This document shows positions 1 through 6,027 of a stretch of DNA of 16,208 bases, piece after piece. The position numbers and the translations under genes were made by a program. The notes below the pieces were generated by a model that made no database searches, was not told where the DNA came from, and worked only from the letters and a program-made list of their open reading frames with translations. The DNA comes from JALGWA01 sp964604955 (lineage in GTDB: Bacteria; Arandabacterota; Arandabacteria; Arandabacterales; JALGWA01): the NCBI GenBank assembly GCA_964604955.1, contig CAZSBE010000069.1:1-16208 (forward strand). Reading direction: 5' to 3'. How positions within the stretch are numbered: position 1 is the stretch's first letter; every line of letters begins with the position of its first letter.

Positions 1-1310
1 AGCCTCCTGTAATTGTAGTCCTCCTTGAAGAACACCCGGTCGATGGCGGCGCTGATTCTCCTTCGTAAGGGGGAGAAGAGCAGCGTGATGACGAATATGG
101 AGATCAGCGAGAACAGCAGGTCGGCCCTTCCTATGAAACGGGAAGCCAGCGTGCCCATCCCGTACACCACCACGAAATAGACCGATGCCAGGACCGCTGT
201 CAACACGGTGTAGATGAGGCTGCGCCTGACGACTATGTTCACGTCGAAGAGCCCGTACCTGACGATGGCGTGCCCGAAGGCAATCGGAATGAGTATGAGC
301 GGGAACACGGCGAACTTCTCTCCGGGTATCTCGATCGTCGGTTTCATGCTGACGATCAGGAACACGAGAACGATGGGCAGCGTCCCGGCCACCGTTCCCC
401 AGACGGCCAGCCTGAGTTTGCGCTTCACGCTCTCGCTGGGGGCCGTCAGGAGGGAGTGAATGAACGATACGAGTCCGAGCATGAAATAGACGACGAAGTA
501 CACAGCGGTGATGCTCTCGAAGACCATAAGCGACCGGCTGTAACTCATGCCCCTGCGGAACACCATGATGTTGAAGAACTCCGAGAAGATGAGAAACACG
601 ACCGCGGGTATATAGATGTATGCTTCCAGCCCCGGGAAACGGCGCACGAGGCCCTTGCGCTCCGGAAACACCAGGAAGAAGTGGAGCAGGAAGGCGGGCA
701 GGAAAAGTACCATCACGTCGTAGAGAATGGCCTTGTAGAGGTAGCGCGCAGCGCCGACTTCATAGCTCACGATATTGGTGAGCAGCAGGCCGAAGGCGAC
801 ACAGAAGAGGTAGAAGACGAGCGCCACCCTGTCGGCGCGCCTGAAGTACACGAGAAGTCCTATGCCAATGAAGCACAGGCCCACAAGAACCAGCAGGAGC
901 TTGCGCGCCACTTCTCCGGCCGGCTGGTTGCCGAAGGTCACCGGGACCGTGAGCGTCCGGCCTGCGCGGCTGACCTCGTAGACCACGGTGTCGCCGGGCC
1001 TTGCCTTCAATATGCATTCGGAGGCCTGCTTGACGTTGGCGCAGGCGACGCCGTCCACGCTCAGGATGCGGTCGCCGATGCGCATCCCCGCGAGCCTGCC
1101 TGGCGAACCCTCGGCGACTCTCCGCACGGTGACGTTTCTGAGGACGATGCCGCTATAAGGCTGGCCGGGAAGTCTTGCGGCTATAAGGACTTCTATGACT
1201 ACGAGGGCGATCGTGATGATGACGGCCAGAATGCGGAGCCTGGCGTGGAGTCGATACCTCGGCACCTGATGGTTGGAGAGCTCGCGCTGATCACCAGGTG
1301 CAGCTTTCAT
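1..1310 (-). CDS. PDZ-domain polytopic membrane sensor (SpoIIE-phosphatase or histidine-kinase type), 3' end beyond window
   Basis: An open minus-strand frame starts at ATG 1308-1310 and runs off the left edge without a stop (436 codons visible). A GAGG sits 7 nt before the ATG. Residues 1-25 are basic and cytosolic; a membrane segment at about 26-45 leads into a PDZ-like domain (about 52-127, core GSPGRLAGMRIGDRILSVDG). About eight or nine further hydrophobic segments follow between 137 and 414. The visible part ends in a membrane-proximal stretch with FDVNIVVRRSLIYTVL and SPLRRRISAAIDRVFFKEDY. From memory of the families, this PDZ plus multi-TM module resembles ComP-like kinases and membrane SpoIIE-type phosphatases, where it precedes a GAF, kinase or PP2C output domain. 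The output domain is outside the window, so kinase versus phosphatase cannot be decided. It is transcribed divergently from the TPR-GH57 pair. The plus-strand ORF across it is a shadow. Confidence 0.85.
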   Translation of the reverse strand, partial: MKAAPGDQRELSNHQVPRYRLHARLRILAVIITIALVVIEVLIAARLPGQPYSGIVLRNVTVRRVAEGSPGRLAGMRIGDRILSVDGVACANVKQASECILKARPGDTVVYEVSRAGRTLTVPVTFGNQPAGEVARKLLLVLVGLCFIGIGLLVYFRRADRVALVFYLFCVAFGLLLTNIVSYEVGAARYLYKAILYDVMVLFLPAFLLHFFLVFPERKGLVRRFPGLEAYIYIPAVVFLIFSEFFNIMVFRRGMSYSRSLMVFESITAVYFVVYFMLGLVSFIHSLLTAPSESVKRKLRLAVWGTVAGTLPIVLVFLIVSMKPTIEIPGEKFAVFPLILIPIAFGHAIVRYGLFDVNIVVRRSLIYTVLTAVLASVYFVVVYGMGTLASRFIGRADLLFSLISIFVITLLFSPLRRRISAAIDRVFFKEDYNYRR

Positions 1311-1364
1311 ATGCCGACCTCGCGGCGGTGTTCTCGAGTTTCGGATAGAGCCGGCTCCGGTGCC

Positions 1365-1394
1365 AGATTACGGCTGGCGTCGGCGCAATGTCAA
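1365..1394 (-). promoter_or_regulatory. Candidate sigma70 promoter for the PDZ membrane sensor
   Basis: On the minus strand a perfect TTGACA (plus 1389-1394) is followed after 18 nt by TAATCT (plus 1365-1370), which matches only 3 of 6 positions of TATAAT. This would give a leader of about 50 nt before the ATG at 1310. The strong -35 supports it and the weak -10 argues for caution. Confidence 0.45.
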
Positions 1395-1419
1395 GCTCTT
1401 TAAGGCCTGGAGAATTTTC

Positions 1420-1448
1420 TTGCCATCGGGCGCGGCAACTGATAGTTT
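1420..1448 (+). promoter_or_regulatory. Weak candidate promoter for the TPR-GH57 pair
   Basis: TTGCCA (1420-1425, 5 of 6 to TTGACA) is followed after 17 nt by TAGTTT (1443-1448, 3 of 6 to TATAAT). The start site would fall close to 1455, giving a very short leader before the TTG at 1474. It lies in the 163-nt divergent intergenic space. No other plus-strand candidate looked better by eye. Confidence 0.3.
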
Positions 1449-1460
1449 ACTCTCCGTAGC

Positions 1461-1467
1461 GAGGAGG
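1461..1467 (+). promoter_or_regulatory. Ribosome binding site that fixes the TTG start of the TPR gene
   Basis: GAGGAGG lies 6 nt before TTG 1474-1476, which is in frame with the TPR reading frame. The upstream in-frame ATG at 1360 has no comparable site, so the TTG is preferred. Confidence 0.8.
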
Positions 1468-1473
1468 AACCAA

Positions 1474-2166
1474 TTGACCAGGAAAGGCAGAAAGCTAACC
1501 AGGAAAGATATCAAAGATGATGGATTCGCCGAATTCGCCGGCGAGTCCGTGCTATATGTGAAGCATCATTCCAGGCGCATCATCGGCCTGGCGATCGTTG
1601 TCATAGTCGTCGCGGTCGGCTTCACTTTCGTCATCAAGCAGAGAAAGGCAGCCGAGGTCGAGGCCCAGACCATTCTCTCGCGCGGCAATTTCGATCTCAA
1701 GCAGGGCAACTATGCCGCCGCGCTCCGCACCTACGCCGGCATCCGGCAGAGATACAGGGGCACCTGGAGCGCCGCGGACGCCACCTTCTTCGCGGCAAAC
1801 GCCTATTTCGCTTCGGAGAGTTACGACTCCTCGATGGCTCTCTTTAACGAGTATCTGAACCAGGGCAAGCGGCGGCAGGACCTCACCGTCTCGGCGAAGG
1901 CCGGCATAGCCCAGTCTCTGGAAGAGAAGGGCCTTTACGAGGAAGCCGCCAACAACTTCCTCAAGGCCCAGCAGGAGCATCCTGACAATGTGCAGGCGAG
2001 GGACCTTCTCCTCGGGGCCGGCCGCTGCTTCAGGCTGGCGGGCAACGTCGACCGTGCGGTGGAAGTCTATAACGGCCTTATTGAAACGTATCCCGACTCC
2101 CGGGAGGCCGAACTGGCCAGAATGCAGGTTCTCGAGCTCGAGGTAAGGTCCAAGAGAGGCTCATGA
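1474..2166 (+). CDS. Membrane-anchored tetratricopeptide-repeat protein (YfgM/TPR_21-like)
   Basis: A 230-residue protein starting at TTG 1474. The first 35 residues are very basic (MTRKGRKLTRKDIKDD) and contain a short amphipathic stretch. One transmembrane helix follows at about 36-54 (RRIIGLAIVVIVVAVGFTFVI). The rest, about 60-225, is helical with TPR-like spacing: GNFDLKQGNYAAALRTYAGI, AYFASESYDSSMALFNEYL, AQSLEEKGLYEEAANNFLKA and AGRCFRLAGNVDRAVEVYNG. By the positive-inside rule the TPR part should face the periplasm. This topology is that of YfgM-type proteins, which are thought to help secreted or envelope proteins; the assignment is by architecture only. Its stop codon overlaps the GH57 start (ATGA), so the two are probably translationally coupled. 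The role in glucan metabolism, if any, is unknown. Confidence 0.85.
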   Translation: MTRKGRKLTRKDIKDDGFAEFAGESVLYVKHHSRRIIGLAIVVIVVAVGFTFVIKQRKAAEVEAQTILSRGNFDLKQGNYAAALRTYAGIRQRYRGTWSAADATFFAANAYFASESYDSSMALFNEYLNQGKRRQDLTVSAKAGIAQSLEEKGLYEEAANNFLKAQQEHPDNVQARDLLLGAGRCFRLAGNVDRAVEVYNGLIETYPDSREAELARMQVLELEVRSKRGS

Positions 2167-4361
2167 GTCTTTCTCCGCTCAGAGTTGCTTTTCTCTGGCA
2201 CATGCACCAGCCCCACTACAAGGACCCCCAGACCGGCGTGTACCGCCTGCCGTGGGTGAGACTGCACGCCCTCAAGGACTACTATGATATGGCGGCGCGG
2301 CTGGAGGACTTCCCGCGCATCAAGGCCAACTTCAACCTAGTTCCCTGCCTTGTCGAACAGATCCTGGACTACGCGTCCGGTAAGGTGGTCGACTCCCTTC
2401 TCGAGCTCTCGAGGAAGCGGGTCGGTGCCCTGACCGGGCCCGAGAAGGTCGCTCTCCTGCGGAACTCCTTCCTCGGTAACAGGAGCACCATCATAGAGCG
2501 CCACCCGCGTTACCGGGCGCTCCTCACCAAGTGCGGCCCCCTGGGTTCGGAGGTCGAGGCCGCGGCGGCTCTCAGGCGTTTCTCGGAGCAGGACCTGCTG
2601 GACCTTCAGGTCTGGTCCAACCTCGCCTGGTTCGATCCTGGCTTCCAGCGGGACCCCATGGTCGCGGACCTGCTGGCGCGCGGAAGGGGGTTTACCGAGG
2701 AGATGAAGGCCAGCCTCATCGCACGGGAGTTCAAGATCTTAAGAGACATAATCCCGCGCTACAGGGCTCTCCTCGACGCGGGGCGCATAGAGCTTACGTC
2801 ATCGCCCTACTACCATCCCATACTTCCGCTTCTGTGTGACTCCGAGAGCGCGAGGGAGGCGGTGCCGGGCATAACGCTTCCGGGCAGGCGCATCGAGTTC
2901 GAGGCCGACGCCCGAGCGCAGGTGGAGATGGGGCGGGCCTATCTGGCGGAGGTTTTCGGATCCGTCCCGCAAGGAATGTGGCCGCCCGAGGGGGCTCTTT
3001 CGGAGCGCTGCCTGAGGGCCGCATGCGAGATGGGCGTAAGGTGGGTCGCTGCCGATGAGACCACGCTGGAGGCGTCCCTGGGCGTGAGTCTCCGGAAGCT
3101 TCCCAGGGACCGGGTCGGCAGGCCGGACCTGCTCTACGGGCCGCACAAGTTGGGATGCGACGGGAGGGAGGTCGCGCTCGTCTTCCGCGACCGGCTGCTG
3201 TCGGACCTCATAAGTTTCTCTTACATGAGGCTGCGCCCCGAAGAGGCCGTGGACGATTTCGTCTCGAGGCTGCGGGGCATCGCTGAGGACCTCGGCCGGA
3301 GGGCCGAGGAGGCGCTGGTTCTCATAGCCCTGGACGGCGAGAACTGCTGGGAGTTTTACGACCAGGACGGCGACCTTTTCCTGAGGACTCTCTACCGGAG
3401 GCTCTCGGAAGCCGAGGACATCGAGACCGTGAGGATCTCCGACGCGCTCGACGACATCAAGACGGCCCGGGAGATCAAGCGCGTCTCAACCGGATCCTGG
3501 ATCGGGGGCAACCTCGCCACCTGGATCGGCGGCGAAGAGGATAACCGGGCCTGGGACCTTATTTGCGACGCGCGCGAGGCCCTCTCGGCTGCTGAGCAGG
3601 GGGGAGGGCTCGATGAGGCGGCGCTGGCGACCGCCTGGCGGAGCATCTACGCGGCCGAGGGCAGCGACTGGTTCTGGTGGTGGGGCCGGGAGTCGGGATG
3701 CCGCGAGGCTTCCGAGTTCGACACTCTGTTCAGGGCGCATCTGATGGAGGTTTACACGGCCATCGGTGCCAGCGTGCCTGCAGCCGTCCTCGAGCCCGTG
3801 GGCGAAGCATGCGCGCCCGATTACGCCATCAGCAGGGAGCCCGTCGCGCTCATGAAGCCCGTCCTGGACGGGAGGGTGACCACGTTCTATGAATGGAAAC
3901 TCGCGGGGCGCTACCAGGCCTACAAGGACGGTTTCACGCACGATGCCGAGGGCGTAATCAAGGCCATCTACTATGGCTTCGACCGGGAGCACCTGTTTCT
4001 GCGCATCGATACCACTGTCTCGCCCCAGGAGCCCGAATTCGCAAGGCTCTGCTTCCGCATCGAGTTCATTGCGCCCCGGCGCGTCTCGGTATCATTCCAG
4101 GCACCCGGGCCCCGGTCGGCCGACGACAGGGGTCTTGTCATAGAGTCGGCCGACCCGGCCGGCGCCATCGCCGCCGCACTTGAGACAACCGAGGTCTCGA
4201 TTCCTTTCGCCGCCGTCTCGGCGCCGGGGGACAGCACCATGTCCCTCAGGGTCGCGGTTTCGCGCGAGGGCAAGGAGCTGGAGCGCCGTCCCATACACCG
4301 GGCCATCAGCCTGCGGGTCCCCGGACCCGATTTCGAAGCCGAGATGTGGAGCGCCCTTTAG
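2163..4361 (+). CDS. Glycoside hydrolase family 57 protein (alpha-amylase/glucanotransferase-like)
   Basis: A 732-residue cytosolic protein with no signal peptide; its ATG overlaps the TPR stop. GH57 hallmarks are the N-terminal HMHQPHY (residues 13-19), GMWPPEGALSE (271-281) with Glu276 as the likely nucleophile, and LIALDGENCWEFY (387-399) with Asp391 as the likely acid/base by analogy to the GH57 glucanotransferase sites. Also typical are GSWIGGNLATWIG (444-456) and AEGSDWFWWWG (498-508). A C-terminal beta-rich region (about 555-732, including KPVLDGRVTTFYEWKLAG and AIYYGFDREHLFLRID) resembles the extra domain on many long GH57 proteins. GH57 enzymes act on alpha-1,4 or alpha-1,6 glucans with retention; the exact activity (amylase, pullulanase, glucanotransferase) is not resolved here. 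After SDWFWWWG the sequence reads GRESGCREASEFD, whereas related proteins, as I recall, carry a GDDH segment. Expression would follow the TPR promoter. Confidence 0.92.
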   Translation: MSLSPLRVAFLWHMHQPHYKDPQTGVYRLPWVRLHALKDYYDMAARLEDFPRIKANFNLVPCLVEQILDYASGKVVDSLLELSRKRVGALTGPEKVALLRNSFLGNRSTIIERHPRYRALLTKCGPLGSEVEAAAALRRFSEQDLLDLQVWSNLAWFDPGFQRDPMVADLLARGRGFTEEMKASLIAREFKILRDIIPRYRALLDAGRIELTSSPYYHPILPLLCDSESAREAVPGITLPGRRIEFEADARAQVEMGRAYLAEVFGSVPQGMWPPEGALSERCLRAACEMGVRWVAADETTLEASLGVSLRKLPRDRVGRPDLLYGPHKLGCDGREVALVFRDRLLSDLISFSYMRLRPEEAVDDFVSRLRGIAEDLGRRAEEALVLIALDGENCWEFYDQDGDLFLRTLYRRLSEAEDIETVRISDALDDIKTAREIKRVSTGSWIGGNLATWIGGEEDNRAWDLICDAREALSAAEQGGGLDEAALATAWRSIYAAEGSDWFWWWGRESGCREASEFDTLFRAHLMEVYTAIGASVPAAVLEPVGEACAPDYAISREPVALMKPVLDGRVTTFYEWKLAGRYQAYKDGFTHDAEGVIKAIYYGFDREHLFLRIDTTVSPQEPEFARLCFRIEFIAPRRVSVSFQAPGPRSADDRGLVIESADPAGAIAAALETTEVSIPFAAVSAPGDSTMSLRVAVSREGKELERRPIHRAISLRVPGPDFEAEMWSAL

Positions 4362-4393
4362 AACCGCCCGGCGCAGGCGTCCCTGAAGAACCC

Positions 4394-4420
4394 GCCTCGA
4401 GCAGGTCTGGCTGCTGAGGC
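4394..4420 (+). terminator. Stem-loop downstream of the GH57 gene (possible terminator without U-run)
   Basis: GCCTC-G-AGCAG (4394-4404) pairs with CTGCTGAGGC (4411-4420) as a 10-bp stem with one bulged G and a GTCTGG loop, 33 nt after the GH57 stop. The following bases are AACGTCG, not a T-run. It may be a weak or Rho-assisted terminator or a 3'-end-stabilising hairpin. Confidence 0.4.
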
Positions 4421-4427
4421 AACGTCG

Positions 4428-4461
4428 CATAATATACATTATGTAAACTTACATAATATAC
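4428..4461. repeat. AT-rich palindrome with flanking direct repeats (operator-like or element end)
   Basis: ATTATGTAA-AC-TTACATAAT (4438-4457) is a perfect 9-bp inverted repeat with a 2-nt centre. CATAATATAC occurs twice in direct orientation, at 4428-4437 and 4452-4461. The tract is strikingly AT-rich against its GC-rich surroundings. It lies between convergent genes (GH57 on plus, GNAT on minus), so it is not an obvious promoter for either. A similar motif lies inside the GNAT promoter. On the minus strand a TTGAGT/CATAAT pair with 16-nt spacing overlaps the palindrome, so a promoter reading toward the GH57 3' end is possible but unproven. Confidence 0.65.
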
Positions 4462-4628
4462 TCAAAATTACGGGGGTCTGGGCATATGGAGCATATAGGG
4501 CCTCTCGGCTCCCGGGGATGTGCTTGGCGAGCCAGATGAGGCCCGAAGGGCCGCCTGCGGCATCTCTGGGCCCAAGGCAGCACTTCAGGCGGGTGAATCG
4601 GCTCAGGCTGCGGCGCGGCGGCCGCAGG
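4462..4628. other. Intergenic stretch between the AT-rich palindrome and the GNAT stop
   Basis: I see no supportable gene here. It holds a small hairpin GGCCC-GAA-GGGCC and, next to the GNAT stop, CTGCGGC-GCGGCG-GCCGCAG (4608-4627), a 7-bp GC stem with a 6-nt loop. Read on the minus strand the latter begins one base after the GNAT stop codon but lacks a following T-run, so it is at best a weak terminator. A minus-strand ORF covering 4439-4822 overlaps the GNAT gene out of frame and is rejected. Confidence 0.5.
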
Positions 4629-5210
4629 TCAGGCTTTCTGCATCCTGACGAGGCGCATGAGATAACCGGAGGGTTCCTCGACGCGCTTCGCCGTGGTGAA
4701 GCCGGCCTCCTCGTAAAACTCTTTCGGGCCTGCCGGCCAGTGGATGGCATCGGGCCAGGTGGGGTCCCTGTCGGCGACATAGACCAGCGCACCTCGAAAG
4801 TGCTTGAAGGTCTGGCTGTCAAGTAGGTGCCCCAGCAGGGCTTTACCTATGCCGCGGCCCTGGAATTGAGTCGGGACCCACAGGCAGGTAATGAACAGGT
4901 AGTCGCGGAAATCCATCCCGAGAGACGGCAGCACGTCGCCCGTGCCGCCCTTGCGCTGCCTGCAGGGGCAGAGGTCCTGCTCTTCAAGCATATCCCGGGG
5001 CATGAATTCGATCATGCCCGCGGGCTGATTGCCCTGGTATGCTATGAAGGTGGACGGCGAGAATTTGGCGTTGGCGGCCACGAGCCAGTCCCTGCTCTCC
5101 CGGGCGAGCTCGTGATCCTCCCATTTTCCCAGGTGACTCCAGCACACCTCGAGCCGGTCGTTGAGATTGCCCGGGCCTATGGGCATTATTCGAAGTTCCT
5201 CTCGCAGCAC
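4629..5210 (-). CDS. GNAT-family N-acetyltransferase
   Basis: A 193-residue cytosolic protein starting at GTG 5208-5210, supported by a strong AGGAGGGAGG 6 nt upstream; the in-frame ATG eight codons later lacks such a site. The acetyl-CoA binding motif A appears as VPTQFQGRGIGKALL (residues 112-126), following the beta strand DYLFITCLWV. The C-terminal part has the pattern WPDAIHWPAGPKEFYEEAGF (152-171), where FYEEAGF is the usual GNAT motif-B ending. The family transfers an acetyl group from acetyl-CoA to an amine; the acceptor cannot be predicted. An LCPCRQRKGG insertion (80-89) carries two close cysteines. The gene stands alone: a terminator separates it from the RDD gene upstream, it has its own promoter, and it faces the GH57 gene convergently. 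AT-rich sequences with a shared inverted motif lie on both sides, which may hint at regulation or transfer. Confidence 0.85.
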   Translation of the reverse strand: MLREELRIMPIGPGNLNDRLEVCWSHLGKWEDHELARESRDWLVAANAKFSPSTFIAYQGNQPAGMIEFMPRDMLEEQDLCPCRQRKGGTGDVLPSLGMDFRDYLFITCLWVPTQFQGRGIGKALLGHLLDSQTFKHFRGALVYVADRDPTWPDAIHWPAGPKEFYEEAGFTTAKRVEEPSGYLMRLVRMQKA

Positions 5211-5216
5211 GCTCTG

Positions 5217-5226
5217 CCTCCCTCCT
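5217..5226 (-). promoter_or_regulatory. Ribosome binding site deciding the GTG start of the GNAT gene
   Basis: On the minus strand AGGAGGGAGG ends 6 nt before GTG 5210. No equivalent purine tract precedes the next in-frame ATG, so the GTG is chosen. Confidence 0.75.
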
Positions 5227-5268
5227 GCTACTCCTCAATATATTAATATATCGGAACCCACGGAGAAC

Positions 5269-5298
5269 CATATAGCGTAAGTTGTTACATAAAGTCAA
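5269..5298 (-). promoter_or_regulatory. Promoter of the GNAT gene with an inverted repeat in the spacer
   Basis: Minus-strand TTGACT (plus 5293-5298) and TATATG (plus 5269-5274) are separated by 18 nt. The spacer contains TTATGTAACAACTTAC, whose GTAA-N4-TTAC core is an inverted repeat. That core matches the palindrome at 4438-4457 apart from two inserted bases. A repressor binding there would block the polymerase directly; the repressor is not in this window as far as I can tell. Just downstream, ATATATTAATATAT (5238-5251) is a 14-bp perfect palindrome in the transcribed leader. Confidence 0.6.
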
Positions 5299-5319
5299 GT
5301 TATTTGGAGGGAAAAGGAG

Positions 5320-5346
5320 TCGGGCGCCGGCAGAACCGGCGCCCGA
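5320..5346 (-). terminator. Intrinsic terminator of the RDD gene
   Basis: CGGGCGCCGG (5321-5330) and CCGGCGCCCG (5336-5345) form a perfect 10-bp stem, extended to 11 by a T-A pair, with a CAGAA loop. Read on the minus strand it lies 31 nt past the RDD stop and is followed by CTCCTTTTCCCTCC, a pyrimidine-rich tract with four T's. It separates RDD transcription from the GNAT promoter. Confidence 0.75.
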
Positions 5347-5377
5347 GAAGATTGATGAGAGATGGAGCTCTTTATAC

Positions 5378-5815
5378 TTACTCCGCGTCTACGACAACCG
5401 AGCCGGCCAGCATGTCATGCAGTGCCTGCTTGCGTTGCGTAAACCCGGCCATGATGAAACCAACCAGCAAGGTCATGCTCGAAAGGTACTTTCCGTAATA
5501 CCGGGCCGAGGCCCGCTTGAAGCTCATGCGGTTATTGAGATTGTCGGTGACCGCCATGCCCAGGGCCATCTTGCCGATTGTGGCCTGGTGCCTGGAGCTC
5601 TCCATTCCGGCCCAGTAGAGCCAGGGAGCCGCGACGGCAATGAGAATGCCAAGGAGGCGCGCCCCCGGACCGCCGACTCCGCCCAGTCCCACGCTGAATC
5701 CCATGCCGGCCGAGAGGATCAGGACGACCAGGCCGACGATGATGAAATCGATGGAGAACGCAGCGAATCTCTTCCAGAAGCCCGAATAGACTACATTGTC
5801 TGTGGTCTGTTCCAC
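5378..5815 (-). CDS. RDD-family integral membrane protein
   Basis: A 145-residue protein starting at GTG 5813-5815, with AGGAGGG placed 6 nt upstream. It matches the RDD family layout. The N-terminal SGFWKRFAAFSIDFIIVG has the conserved Arg16 and Asp23 at the start of the first membrane helix (about 22-43). A second helix lies at about 53-71, followed by the loop QATIGKMALGMAVTD (77-91). The third region is SARYYGKYLSSMTLLVGFIMAGFTQRKQALHDMLAG (103-138), with the usual KxALHDxLAG ending. RDD proteins are small inner-membrane proteins, some linked to ion transport, but most have no assigned function and none is implied here. The gene has its own terminator and a 212-nt gap to the S9 peptidase upstream. 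I see no convincing promoter in that gap. Confidence 0.9.
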   Translation of the reverse strand: MEQTTDNVVYSGFWKRFAAFSIDFIIVGLVVLILSAGMGFSVGLGGVGGPGARLLGILIAVAAPWLYWAGMESSRHQATIGKMALGMAVTDNLNNRMSFKRASARYYGKYLSSMTLLVGFIMAGFTQRKQALHDMLAGSVVVDAE

Positions 5816-5971
5816 GTCACACCCTCCTCGCTCGAATGAGCTTGAATCCCCATTTGCCCATCTAATCGGACGAGCGGGGGCGCCGCTTTAGGGTTTTTCG
5901 CTGGAAAGTCTTGCAGAAGATTGGATTCTCTTGGAAGGCCTCGCAGGTTGGCGGCCGGGGCCAAAGAAAGA

Positions 5972-5992
5972 GGGGCGCGACCGGCGCGCCCC
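5972..5992 (-). terminator. Intrinsic terminator of the S9 peptidase gene
   Basis: GGGGCGCG (5972-5979) and CGCGCCCC (5985-5992) form an 8-bp stem with an ACCGG loop. On the minus strand the hairpin lies 35 nt past the S9 stop and is followed by TCTTTCTTT, a good U-rich tail. Confidence 0.8.
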
Positions 5993-6027
5993 CCTCCCGT
6001 TGATTCGCTGTTTCGAGCGTTCTTCCT

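Noticed and set aside
270..1403. 377-codon plus-strand ORF
   Set aside because: Antisense to the PDZ membrane protein. Its His/Glu/Asp-rich composition is typical of a shadow of a hydrophobic coding strand.
1360..2166. TPR gene starting at ATG 1360
   Set aside because: No SD precedes it and it would overlap the divergent promoter region. TTG 1474 has an ideal GAGGAGG and restores a typical basic N-terminus.
4608..4627. GC hairpin right after the GNAT stop as an intrinsic terminator
   Set aside because: The stem is only 7 bp and no T-run follows on the minus strand, so it is described in the intergenic entry rather than called a terminator.
4439..4822. 127-codon minus-strand ORF ending beside the AT-rich palindrome
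   Set aside because: It overlaps the GNAT gene in another frame, has no domain pattern, and its composition (Pro/Arg/Ser-rich) fits an out-of-frame reading.
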